Translations under genes and position numbers: made by a program
NCBI RefSeq assembly: GCF_002982075.1
Contig: NZ_PUEJ01000008.1
Coordinates: forward strand, 1-64,000
Direction of reading: 5' to 3'
DNA: 64,000 nucleotides
Source of the DNA: Labrys okinawensis
GTDB taxonomy: Bacteria; Pseudomonadota; Alphaproteobacteria; Rhizobiales; Labraceae
Part shown: positions 17,641 to 24,867 of the stretch, piece after piece
Layout of the letters: every line of letters starts with the position of its first letter
Position numbering within the stretch: position 1 is the stretch's first letter
Notes under the pieces: model-generated
Seen by the model: the letters and a program-made list of their open reading frames with translations, nothing else
Database searches by the model: none
Told to the model about the DNA's origin: nothing

Positions 17641-18576
17641 TCAGGCCTTGAACGGGGCCTGATCGCGCAAGATTGCATTGAGAGTGATGAGGATCTTTCG
17701 GGCCAAGGCGATGAGAGCCAGTTTGGGCGGCTTTCCGGCTTGTCGCAGTGCGCGATAAGTTTGGGCGAAGTTGGATTTGGATCGGCTGGCTGAAACAGCA
17801 GCCATGTAGAGGGCCTGGCGCACGCGTCGTCTGCCGCCGATGACTTTGCGTGTGCCGCGCATGAGGCCGCTATCGCGATTGAAGGGAGCCAGGCCTGCCA
17901 AGGCGGCGATGGTCTTGGGCGAGCGTTGGCCAAGTTCGGGCAGGAGAGCCAGCAGGGTCGTGGAAATGACCTTGCCGATGCCTGGAGTGGAGCACATGAG
18001 TTGGCGCCTTTGCTCAAGGCTGTCATGGCGGGCAATGAGGCGAGTGATATGCTGGTCGAGGCTGGCAATGGCGGCCTCCAGCCAGGCGAGATGGTCCAGG
18101 AGGCTGTCGCGGATCTGGGCCATGTCGGCTTGAGCCAGGCGCGTCAGTTCCTGCTTGCGGGTGGCGACGAACTGGTCGCGGCGCTTGTGCAGCAAGGCCA
18201 GTTGCTGGCGGTGGGGATCATCGGCAGGGTCGGCTTGCAGGTTGAGGCACTGGGCCATGGCGGCGAGCATGCGGGCGTCGATGGCGTCGGTCTTGGCCAG
18301 CAGGCCGATGGACTTGGCAAAGTCGCGGGCACGGGCCGGATTGATGCGGACAAGGGACAGTTGCAGGCTGGCCAGAGCCGTACGCAACGGCCCATCATAA
18401 GGCCCGGTCGCTTCGAAGGCGACGAGCTTGATTGGATCGGCTCGCAAGCGCTCGAAAGTCGAGGTGATCGCCTGTGGGGTGTTGTCGATGCGCTCGACAT
18501 GCTGGGTGGTGGCATTGAAAATGTCGAGATGGTGTTTGGAGACATCGATCCCGATGAAGCCAGGGTGTATGATCAT
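17641..18576 (-). CDS. IS110-family transposase (DEDD)
   Basis: 311 residues and intact. The N-terminal RuvC-like domain shows the four acidic residues: Asp11 in GIDVSK, Glu55 in FEATG, and Asp97 and Asp100 in KTDAIDARML. The C-terminal Transposase_20 domain has CSTPGIGKVISTTLLALLPE, ALAGLAPFNRDSG and RRVRQALYMAAVSASRS, which includes the catalytic Ser region. IS110 recombinases work with a bridge RNA encoded in the element. The stop codon lies within the inverted end of the element. Confidence 0.95.
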   Translation of the reverse strand: MIIHPGFIGIDVSKHHLDIFNATTQHVERIDNTPQAITSTFERLRADPIKLVAFEATGPYDGPLRTALASLQLSLVRINPARARDFAKSIGLLAKTDAIDARMLAAMAQCLNLQADPADDPHRQQLALLHKRRDQFVATRKQELTRLAQADMAQIRDSLLDHLAWLEAAIASLDQHITRLIARHDSLEQRRQLMCSTPGIGKVISTTLLALLPELGQRSPKTIAALAGLAPFNRDSGLMRGTRKVIGGRRRVRQALYMAAVSASRSKSNFAQTYRALRQAGKPPKLALIALARKILITLNAILRDQAPFKA

Positions 18577-18736
18577 CGCGCCTATCCCTGTGCTACGAGG
18601 TCCGGTGGTGCGGCCTCGATCAACTGTTCAGGTTGGGTACTCGAACGCGGGCGAGGACCAAGCCGGAAAACGGCCTTAACGGGCCGGGGTGCACACGGTC
18701 TCTCGCCCGCACCCATCCTGACACATTCCAACTACA
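18577..18736 (-). ncRNA. Predicted bridge RNA region of the IS110 element
   Basis: The roughly 160-base non-coding stretch upstream of the transposase gene. In IS110-group elements this end encodes the bridge RNA that pairs with target and donor DNA. The stretch has several short hairpin-capable segments, for example GGCCTTAACGGGCC near 18672. Position and length fit, but I could not fold the sequence or find the guide loops, so exact ends are unknown. Confidence 0.4.
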
Positions 18737-18790
18737 CAGGGTGCACACGGTCTCTCGCCCGCACCCATCCTGACACATTCCAACTACACA
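18687..18790. repeat. Tandem duplication of the IS110 end (52-bp unit, two copies)
   Basis: Two identical 52-base units at 18687-18738 and 18739-18790, each starting GGGTGCACACGG and ending CCAACTACACA. A third partial unit (GGGTGCAC) follows at 18791, where it also forms the outer arm of the next repeat. The unit includes the inverted end of the IS, so the element has two candidate termini. Confidence 0.92.
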
Positions 18791-18888
18791 GGGTGCACGG
18801 GCATTTCAGCGACATGTATGTCGCGATGCCCGTTCTTTCCTTCCCCGAACGTCGTGATTCCAAGAACGGGCAAGATGCCCGTGCACCC
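18791..18888. repeat. Double-hairpin repeat, family B copy 5
   Basis: Outer arms GGGTGCACGGGC and GCCCGTGCACCC pair. The left palindrome is GGGCAT with ATGCCC enclosing a nested GCGACATGTATGTCGC; the right palindrome is GGGCAAGATGCCC. The core reads TTCTTTCC with GATTCCAAGAA. It directly abuts the duplicated IS110 end. Confidence 0.82.
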
Positions 18889-18928
18889 GGATGTAGCACC
18901 TCCCTTGGCGCTCCGAGTTCGACTGAAC

Positions 18929-18957
18929 TTGGCAATCTTTGCCATTAATCTCATTAT
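18929..18957 (+). promoter_or_regulatory. Promoter and likely operator of the parDE genes
   Basis: TTGGCA at 18929 and CATTAT at 18952 are 17 bases apart, a fair sigma-70 promoter. An inverted repeat, TGGCAA at 18930-18935 with TTGCCA at 18939-18944, overlaps it and is a candidate site for ParD autoregulation, which is usual for these modules. Confidence 0.5.
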
Positions 18958-18975
18958 CTCTGCAAAGGAGATATC

Positions 18976-19227
18976 ATGGCTACCATGAATGTATCGCTGC
19001 CTGACGGTATGAAGGATTGGGTCGAGCAACAGACCCAAACCGGCCGATTTGGCAATGCCAGCGATTACGTGCGTGATCTCATCCGGAGGGATCAGGAACG
19101 CCAAAGCGGTATCGAGCGGTTGCAGCGTCTGATCGATGAAGGGCTGGAAAGTGGTATTAGCCCACGCAGCTTCGAAGACATCATTGCGGATGCTCGTTCT
19201 CGTGCCGGCATCGGTCACAAAGCTTGA
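18976..19227 (+). CDS. parD: Type II antitoxin, ParD family
   Basis: 83 residues. The N-terminal ribbon-helix-helix reads MNVSLPDGMKDWVEQQ, followed by GNASDYVRDLIRRDQ, the characteristic ParD1 helix. The C-terminal tail is the usual toxin-wrapping extension. A strong AAGGAG ribosome site precedes the ATG. ParD binds its own promoter and neutralises ParE. Its stop overlaps the start of parE by four bases, the normal arrangement. The partner toxin is frameshifted, so this antitoxin may be an orphan. Confidence 0.92.
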   Translation: MATMNVSLPDGMKDWVEQQTQTGRFGNASDYVRDLIRRDQERQSGIERLQRLIDEGLESGISPRSFEDIIADARSRAGIGHKA

Positions 19228-19497
19228 CCTATCGCTTATCTCGGCAGGCTGACACCGATATCGTCAGGCTCTATCTGCATGGCGTTGCGATGTTCGGCTT
19301 GCTGCAGGCTGAACGCTATCAAGCCGACCTGCAGCGCTGTCTCGATAATTTGGCTTCACAGCCCTTGATCGCCCGGGAACGGACGGAATTCCGCCCCCCC
19401 GGTCCGTGTCCATTTCCACCAGGCACACGTCATCGTCTATGTGCTCGACGGATCCGGCATCCTGATTGTGCGTATTCTCCACGGCCGGCAGGATTAG
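19224..19497 (+). pseudogene. parE: ParE-family toxin, frameshifted
   Basis: It starts at TTG 19224, overlapping parD, and reads as ParE up to about residue 57 (YRLSRQADTDIVRLYLHGV, then ERYQADLQRCLDNLASQPLI). At a run of seven C (19394-19400) the frame is lost. Dropping one C restores the family tail: VRVHFHQAHVIVYVLDGSG, then ILIVRILHGRQD and a stop at 19495-19497. In the actual frame translation continues with unrelated sequence to 19538. ParE toxins inhibit DNA gyrase, and the missing C-terminal strands would disable it. A sequencing error or phase variation at the C run are alternatives to a true pseudogene. Confidence 0.87.
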
Positions 19498-19512
19498 GAG
19501 CATCTGTTGTGA

Positions 19513-20202
19513 CTATTGCCGCGAATAGAGCCCCGTGAAGCGCACGTTCTCGCCGCCGCAGGCGTCGTTGTCGATCACCGCGATATAGGGGCCGAGCTGG
19601 GCCATGCGGGCCGCGCAGCGTTTGGGGCCCGCATTGGCCTCTTCGTACCCTATCTGCTGGCCGCCATAATAGCCGAAGGCAAACTCCCGCTCGTTGGCGT
19701 CGCCCTCGACCTCGAACTCACCCGTATTGACGTAGGAGCCGGTGTCGTAGGTGGCATGGCCGCGCACGAACATGCGCCCGCCGCCAGTGGTCTTGATGGT
19801 GATGACCGAGCGCCCGTCATAGGTGCTCCAGCGTCCGTCCCAGCGCGGCTGGACCTGGACCCGCGAGAGCGACGAAAGCGGCAGCCAGCTCGCAATGTCG
19901 GTGCCCTTGCGGTCGACATAGTTGGCGCAGGCGAAATCGCCCTCGATCTCGTTCACCACCACCTTGTCGCCCTCGACCAGGAAGGAGCGCTGCCGGCAGG
20001 CCGGCGAGAGGGACGGGCAGCTTTCGCGCTGGCTGGTCGGACCCTTGATGAAGAAGGTGCGCCCGCTCTCGGCGACCTCGTAGAGGCTGATGGCGGCAAG
20101 GTCGTTCTGGAGATTGAAGCCGCGGCAGACGCCGTTGGCGGCGAAGGCGGAACCGGTGGCGGCTGCAAGCAGAAGCGCGGCGCTCAGGCTGGAACGGAAC
20201 AT
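19513..20202 (-). CDS. Secreted/periplasmic protein of unknown function
   Basis: 229 residues from the ATG at 20202. An earlier in-frame ATG at 20220 adds six residues and overlaps the stop of the decayed paralogue; I prefer 20202 because the signal peptide (FRSSLSAALLLAAATGSAFA) begins there. The mature protein has paired Cys residues (CRGF, CPSLSPACRQR, FACANY, KRCAAR, NDACGG) suggesting disulphides, and beta-rich segments. It ends with MAQLGPYIAVIDNDACGG and FTGLY. No family is recognised. A broken copy of the same gene lies immediately upstream. Confidence 0.72.
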   Translation of the reverse strand: MFRSSLSAALLLAAATGSAFAANGVCRGFNLQNDLAAISLYEVAESGRTFFIKGPTSQRESCPSLSPACRQRSFLVEGDKVVVNEIEGDFACANYVDRKGTDIASWLPLSSLSRVQVQPRWDGRWSTYDGRSVITIKTTGGGRMFVRGHATYDTGSYVNTGEFEVEGDANEREFAFGYYGGQQIGYEEANAGPKRCAARMAQLGPYIAVIDNDACGGENVRFTGLYSRQ

Positions 20203-20216
20203 GTCTTTTTCTCTGA

Positions 20217-20442
20217 TCATTGCTTGAGATAAAGGCCGGTGAAAGTGAGTTCAGGCCGCCGCAGGCATCGTTGTCGACCACGGCGATAGAGGGGCTAAGC
20301 TGGGCCATGCGTATGCTGCAGGTACCGTCACCGCTGCGGGCATCCTCGATGCGCCCGTGCCGATGCCGGCATCCCGCGCGAGGGCAGGGGCGGCGGGAAG
20401 TAAGACGGAAAGCAAAGCGAAGGACAGCAAGCGGCGAATCAT
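20217..20442 (-). pseudogene. Decayed paralogue of the neighbouring secreted protein
   Basis: It starts with a good signal peptide (MIRRLLSFALLSVLLPAAPA then LARDA). In a shifted frame it continues as IEDARSGDGTCSIRMAQLSP and IAVVDNDACGG, then after another shift ends LTFTGLYLKQ and stop at 20217-20219. These pieces match the signal-bearing start and the last 45 or so residues of the downstream gene. The middle (about 170 residues) is deleted and at least two frameshifts are present. A tandem duplicate that has decayed. Confidence 0.8.
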
Positions 20443-20715
20443 CGTGCGACCCTGGAAAAATCCATCGTCATGGAGCCGATTTTCCCGCCTTCGTCTATGC
20501 CTTCGGAAACGGTTGTCCTGCGTCGTGATTGACCAGGCCAGCAGGAGGATGCGGGTCGTCGGCATCGTCTAATTGTCGAAAAACAGCCGCGGCTCGTTTT
20601 GCTCGTTTGGGCCAATCCAGCAGTATTTGCCGGCCGCGAGCGATCGTTCCCAGGCCCGCGCGATTCGACTGCCTGCTATGGCCGCTTAGCGCCGGGAGCG
20701 GTTATATCAACATCG

Positions 20716-21108
20716 TCAGCGACGACTTCCCGTGTTGTCATAGCGCAGCGTGGCTGTTTCGACTTTGTCGCCATTGGCGGCTGCCCATGAACACAGGGCT
20801 TCAAACGGACCCCGCAGTGAATGGCCGAGTGGAGTGATTGCATATTCCACGCCAATCGGCTGCGTCGGGAGTACGGTCCTCGTCACAAGGCCGTTCCGCT
20901 CAAGCCTCTTCAAAGCGTCGGCGAGAGCCTTGTGCGTAATCCCATCGAGACGCCGCTTGATCTCGTTGAAGCGCGAGGGTTTGGGACAGATCACTATCAG
21001 GATCAGGATCGTCCATTTGTCAGCGATCTTGTCGAGCACCGGGCGAACCCGCGCCATCTCGCCAAGGGCGCAATGAGAAAGAGCTTCCAGGTCGGTATAC
21101 TCATCCAT
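20716..21108 (-). CDS. HxlR-family transcriptional regulator
   Basis: 130 residues. The family signature starts with a Cys near residue 13 (HCALGEMARVRPVLDKIADK), then KWTILILIVI and the winged helix SRFNEIKRRLDGITHKALAD, ALKRLERNGLVTR, and YAITPLGHSLRGPFEAL. HxlR proteins often sense aldehydes, quinones or other electrophiles through the N-terminal Cys. It is divergent from an SDR gene across 81 bases, so it probably controls that gene. Confidence 0.92.
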   Translation of the reverse strand: MDEYTDLEALSHCALGEMARVRPVLDKIADKWTILILIVICPKPSRFNEIKRRLDGITHKALADALKRLERNGLVTRTVLPTQPIGVEYAITPLGHSLRGPFEALCSWAAANGDKVETATLRYDNTGSRR

Positions 21109-21189
21109 ATCTAGGCTACTCTAGGTGCGTAATTGATACCAGATATCCGGCGTATATCATGGCGAGACCATCAATTGAAAGGATTCACG

Positions 21190-21921
21190 ATGGCTCGAAT
21201 GAGTAACAAGGTTGCCCTGGTCGTCGGCGGCGCCAAGGGTATAGGCCTGGCGATTGCAGAGCGGCTTTTTGCGGAAGGGGCGAAGGTCTTCATCACCAGT
21301 CGTAGAAGTGAAGATGCCGAGAAGGCGGCCAAGGGTATCGGCCATGACGCGGTCGCCATTGCCGCCGATGCCAGTGTGCCCGAAGATATGGTGGAGGCTG
21401 TCGAAAAAGTGCGACAGGCATGCGGCCGTATTGACGCGCTCGTCTTGAATGCAGGCCTCTCCGAGCCTGCGCAAATAGCCGAAATAACGCCAGACCACTT
21501 CGACCGCCACTTCGGCGTCAACGTCCGCGGAATGGTTTTCGGCCTGCAGGCGGCTCTCCCCGTGATGACGGGAGGCGGGGCGGTCGTCCTCGTCGGATCC
21601 ATCGCCGATAACGCGGGCTATTCTTCGTACGGAACCTATGCCGCCACCAAGGCAGCCGTCCGTTCTTATGCTCGAACCTGGACGGCAGAACTCGCGCCCA
21701 AAGGTATACGCGTCAACGTTGTTGCTCCGGGTCCAACGGATACGGAAATGATGGCCGCGGTTCCGGAAGACACGCGTGCGGCACTTGTCGCTCCGATCCC
21801 GATGGGGCGAATGGCGCGGCCGTCAGAAGTGGCTGCGGCCGCCTTGTTCTTGTTGAGCGATGAGGCGAGCTACATCGCCGGTGCCGAACTGTGCGTCGAC
21901 GGCGGCTTGCGGCAGGTCTAA
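21190..21921 (+). CDS. Short-chain dehydrogenase/reductase
   Basis: 243 residues, classical SDR length. Visible motifs are VVGGAKGIGLAIAERL (TGxxxGxG type with Val-Gly-Gly), VLNAGL (NAG), VLVGSIADNAGYSSYGTYAATK with the catalytic Ser and YxxxK, and VAPGPTDTEM. AAGG-type ribosome site (AAAGGA) precedes the ATG at 21190. An NAD(P)-dependent oxidoreductase of unknown substrate, probably induced through the divergent HxlR regulator. Confidence 0.92.
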   Translation: MARMSNKVALVVGGAKGIGLAIAERLFAEGAKVFITSRRSEDAEKAAKGIGHDAVAIAADASVPEDMVEAVEKVRQACGRIDALVLNAGLSEPAQIAEITPDHFDRHFGVNVRGMVFGLQAALPVMTGGGAVVLVGSIADNAGYSSYGTYAATKAAVRSYARTWTAELAPKGIRVNVVAPGPTDTEMMAAVPEDTRAALVAPIPMGRMARPSEVAAAALFLLSDEASYIAGAELCVDGGLRQV

Positions 21922-22324
21922 GGTCAAGGTGAACCGGTGTACCCGATCTGAGCCGGTCGGGTACAACAAAACGCGCTCGATGACGGATCGACTTTACGTC
22001 GAAGCCGTTCAACATCGAAAAAGCCACTGAACACCGAGTGCGATCATGTTAGTGCCTCGGTTCTTCACGACCCCGTCCACCTGTCGTGAAACGTCCTCTT
22101 CGGGCCAGAGGCAGTCATTGCAGGAACGAGAGGTAATGGCTGAGATGGGGGCGGATGCCGAACGGCAGCTGTTTTCCGCCGGCAGTATATGTCATCACGC
22201 GTTCAATCGGTTACCGGTGCGCGGAAGAAGAAGCACCTCCGAGTGACGCATGAGACTGTAGGTTGAGGGCCTGAAAAACGGAGATAGGCGTTCTTTTCTC
22301 CCGATCCGGGAGCCCTGGGCAGGA
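21922..22324. other. Intergenic region, no gene seen
   Basis: About 400 bases between the convergent SDR gene and the membrane-protein gene. A 66-codon open frame near 22046 has no ribosome site or protein-like composition. CTCCCGATCCGGGAG at 22298-22312 can form a hairpin that could end the minus-strand transcript. Confidence 0.4.
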
Positions 22325-22855
22325 TCATCCTCCACATTTCGGTTGCCGATATCCCCGATAGGACCAGACCAGCAGCAGGATCCCGGCCGTCGACATCGTC
22401 CAGTAGTCCACCGGCGCCACCCAGAACCAATGGATATGCCAGGGCACGAATTCGGGGCTGAAGCGGGCGAGGCCGAAGGCCGGGTTGAGCACGAACCACA
22501 GGAAGTCCTCGCTCAGCCAGAAGATCATGATGCAGGCGATCACGCGCGCTTCCAGCCGCCAGGACCAGGTCCAGGCGAACACCAGCGGAAAATGGAAGAA
22601 GATCGCCATGAAGGGGAAGACCCAGGCGTGATAGCCGGTCATCGGGCGCCCGCCCCAGACAATGTCGAGCAGCCAGTGGTGCTCGATGCGCCAGGTCGGC
22701 AGGCTGGTGGCCCAGCCATGGCCGCCCTCGATCTGGATCTCGACATTGGCGAAGAAGAAGCCGAGCACCAGCACCATGGCGACGAGCGCCGCGGGCTGGG
22801 CGAGGGCGCCGCGCCGGGCCGGGCTTGCGGAGCCGGGAATATCCAGGCCGGTCAC
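22325..22855 (-). CDS. Integral membrane protein of unknown function
   Basis: 176 residues from a GTG at 22855 whose GTGA overlaps the stop of the upstream glycosyltransferase. About five membrane segments can be read: AALVAMVLVLGFFFANVEI, GYHAWVFPFMAIFFHFPLVF, ARVIACIMIFWLSEDFLWFV, and a C-terminal STAGILLLVWSY. It is unusually rich in Trp and His in loop regions (TWRIEHHWLLDIVW, PWHIHWFWVAPVDYW). The His-rich loops and co-translation with a diacylglycerol-type glycosyltransferase suggest a lipid-related enzyme or partner, but no family is recognised. Confidence 0.72.
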   Translation of the reverse strand: MTGLDIPGSASPARRGALAQPAALVAMVLVLGFFFANVEIQIEGGHGWATSLPTWRIEHHWLLDIVWGGRPMTGYHAWVFPFMAIFFHFPLVFAWTWSWRLEARVIACIMIFWLSEDFLWFVLNPAFGLARFSPEFVPWHIHWFWVAPVDYWTMSTAGILLLVWSYRGYRQPKCGG

Positions 22856-23982
22856 CTCAGGGCCTCCAGCACGATGCGCATGGCGTCCCGACCGGCCTCG
22901 GGCCGGCCGAGCGCGCGGGCCTGGCGGCGCATCGCGGCGAGGCGCTCCGGCTCGGCCTTCAACAAGGCGACGTGATATTCCAGGCCGATCTCGTCGATCG
23001 CCTTCATCGCCGCCCCGTTCTCCATGAGATAATCGGCATTGCGCTCCTCCTGCCCCGGAATCGGGGCGCTGAGCAGCATCGGCACGCCCATGGCCAGGCA
23101 TTCGGAGGTGGAGAGCCCCCCGGGCTTGGTAATGACGAGATCCGCCGCCGCCATCAGGCGCGGCACCTCGTTGGTGAAGCCGAGCGGAAAGAGGCGGCCC
23201 GGCCGGCTGGCCGCCAGGGCCTGGAGTTCCGCCAGCGCCTTCTGGTTCTTGCCGGCCAGCACCACGAGCTGGAGCTCGGGATCGGCAGCCGTGAGGCGCC
23301 TGGCCACCGGCCCGACGCCGAGGCCGGCGCCCCCGCCCATCAGGAGATAGGTGCGCCTGGCGGGATCGAGCCCGAAGGCGGCGGCGCAGGCCCCGCGCTC
23401 ATGGTCCTGCGCGAAGGCCGGCATGATCGGAATGCCGGTGACATGGATCTTGTCTGCCTCGATGCCCTGGGCGGTGAGGCGGAAGGCGACCTCCTCATTG
23501 CCGGCAAAGAAGCCGGACATGCGCGGGATCACCCACATGCGGTGGAGGTCGAAATCGGTGATCTGCACGAAGACCGGCACTTCGACGCGGCCCTTGCCGA
23601 TCTCGCGCATCAGGAGTTCGGCCGGCAGGAAATGGCTGCAGACGATGGCATCGGGCGCGAATTCGTCGATGGCGCTGCGCAACGGCCGGGTCGAGAGGCG
23701 TTCCACTGCCCGCCGCAATTTCTGGGAGACGGCATCGGGCGGCGCGTCCGAGCTCGCCTGATAGAGTATGCCCCACAGGGCCGGATGCTTGGTGACGAGC
23801 TTGATGTAATAGTCGGTGTAGATCTTGCGGAAGGTCGAGGGCACATAGTCCATCACGTCCAGATGCAGGACCTTGGCATCGGGCGCCAGCAGGAGCGTGG
23901 CTTCCTTCAGCGCTTCGGCCGCCCGCATATGGCCGGCTCCGGCGGAGACGCTGAGAAAGAGGATGCGATATGATCTGGCCAA
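22852..23982 (-). CDS. MGDG synthase / MurG-like (GT28) glycosyltransferase
   Basis: 376 residues. The N-terminal domain begins YRILFLSVSAGAGHMRAAEALK, the hallmark of monogalactosyldiacylglycerol-synthase-type enzymes, followed by YVPSTFRKIYTDYYIKLV and VQITDFDLHRMWV. The C-terminal domain has LLMGGGAGLGVGPV and the nucleotide-sugar motif VITKPGGLSTSECLAMGVPM plus PGQEERNADYL. Members move a sugar from a UDP-sugar to diacylglycerol at the inner membrane, giving glycolipids that replace phospholipids during phosphate shortage. It is translationally coupled to the membrane protein downstream. The sugar is not predictable. Confidence 0.9.
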   Translation of the reverse strand: MARSYRILFLSVSAGAGHMRAAEALKEATLLLAPDAKVLHLDVMDYVPSTFRKIYTDYYIKLVTKHPALWGILYQASSDAPPDAVSQKLRRAVERLSTRPLRSAIDEFAPDAIVCSHFLPAELLMREIGKGRVEVPVFVQITDFDLHRMWVIPRMSGFFAGNEEVAFRLTAQGIEADKIHVTGIPIMPAFAQDHERGACAAAFGLDPARRTYLLMGGGAGLGVGPVARRLTAADPELQLVVLAGKNQKALAELQALAASRPGRLFPLGFTNEVPRLMAAADLVITKPGGLSTSECLAMGVPMLLSAPIPGQEERNADYLMENGAAMKAIDEIGLEYHVALLKAEPERLAAMRRQARALGRPEAGRDAMRIVLEALR

Positions 23983-24051
23983 GGCGGCGGCTCCGTGCGC
24001 AAGGCGAAGACTTGGCGAGGCACGGGCCGATTTGTCAACTGGACCGGGACC

Positions 24052-24651
24052 TTACAACCCGCTCTGCCAGGCTTTGACGCTGGCGATCGGATAGATCAGC
24101 ATGAGGACGTTGAGGGTGAGGTTGTCGCGGATGGCGTAGAGGGCCAGCAGTTCGAAGAAGATGGCGAGCGCCACCGTCGCCCAGACGGGCAGGCGCGAGG
24201 CGATGAGGAAGCCCACCAGCATGAACAGGATGTCGCTCACCGAGTTCAGGATGCTGTCGCCCTCATAGCCCAGCGCGATGGTGCCCTCGCGGTAGCGGTT
24301 GATGATCAGGGGGCTGTTCTCCAGGATCTCCCAGCCCGCCTCCACCACCAGCGCCAGGAGGGCCCGGAAGCCGAGCGGACGGCTCCGTGCCAGCAGCCAG
24401 AACAGGCCGCAGAACAGGAAGCCATGGATGACATGCGAAAGCGTGTACCAGTCCGCGATGTGCTGGGAATTGTCGGCGGTGTTGGGATCGCCGACCCATA
24501 GTTTCACCGTGCCGCAGGTGCAGATCGGATTGCGGCCCATGGCAAAGAGAATCAGCGCCGCCAGAGCGATCAGGCCCGCACCGGCCAGCCAGAAGCGCAG
24601 CGCCGGGGCGGGGGTGGCGCTTCGCGCGACCGTTTCGGAGGAAGGATTCAT
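24052..24651 (-). CDS. UPF0314 / DUF2585 membrane protein
   Basis: 199 residues from the ATG at 24651; an upstream extension to 24723 lacks family character. The family signature is plain: CTCGTVKLWVGDPNTADNSQ, HIADWYTLSHVIHGFLFCGL, LVVEAGWEILENSPLIINRY, GDSILNSVSDILFMLVGFLI and RDNLTLNVLMLIYPI. About five membrane segments. The family is widespread in alphaproteobacteria and its function is unknown. It precedes the glycosyltransferase in the same direction with 69 bases between, so a membrane-lipid role is possible but unproven. Confidence 0.92.
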   Translation of the reverse strand: MNPSSETVARSATPAPALRFWLAGAGLIALAALILFAMGRNPICTCGTVKLWVGDPNTADNSQHIADWYTLSHVIHGFLFCGLFWLLARSRPLGFRALLALVVEAGWEILENSPLIINRYREGTIALGYEGDSILNSVSDILFMLVGFLIASRLPVWATVALAIFFELLALYAIRDNLTLNVLMLIYPIASVKAWQSGL

Positions 24652-24826
24652 GACGCGCCCGGTTTCCAGTGCAACAGGGCGTGTGTCCCACCATTGGCCG
24701 GCATTGGCAAGCCGGGACGGCACCGAGCGCGGCTTCGCAGCGAAGGCAAGCTGTCAGCCAGGCCCGCCGGTTTTCGCTATGGGGCCCGGCGTGCCAGCTC
24801 TCCCTTTCGTTACCGGCGTGCTGCCG

Positions 24827-24859
24827 GCAGGATGGAGGCGGCCGGCGCGTCCATCCTGC
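24827..24859 (-). terminator. Hairpin after the sugar ABC operon
   Basis: GCAGGATGGA at 24827-24836 pairs perfectly with TCCATCCTGC at 24850-24859 around a GC-rich 13-base loop. It starts nine bases after the binding-protein stop on the minus strand. There is no T run, so it may be a stabilising 3' hairpin rather than a full terminator. Confidence 0.55.
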
Positions 24860-24867
24860 CTGCTATG

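Larger units (their letters stand above)
17625..18788 (-). mobile_element. IS110-family insertion sequence
   Basis: About 1.1 kb with one DEDD transposase gene. Inverted ends can be read by eye: TGTAGTTG at 17625-17632 plus GTGTCAGG at 17638-17645 on one side, and their complements CCTGACAC at 18717-18724 plus CAACTACA at 18729-18736 on the other. The second end occurs again 52 bases further on (18769-18776 and 18781-18788), so the right boundary is either 18736 or 18788. The right end abuts a family B repeat. The long non-coding part is upstream of the transposase, as in the IS110 group. No target duplication is seen, as expected for this family. Confidence 0.82.

Noticed and set aside
14979..18068. 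A 1029-codon open frame on the minus strand
   Set aside because: It runs antisense to the MttB-like end, the flavoprotein and into the IS110 gene, and its translation has no family motifs. High GC creates long open antisense frames here.
18784..19218. A 144-codon minus-strand frame over parD
   Set aside because: Antisense to the ParD gene, which has a strong ribosome site and family motifs.
22852..23101. Upstream extension of the membrane-protein frame to 23101
   Set aside because: The added residues are antisense-like and overlap the glycosyltransferase; the GTG at 22855 with stop-start overlap fits better.
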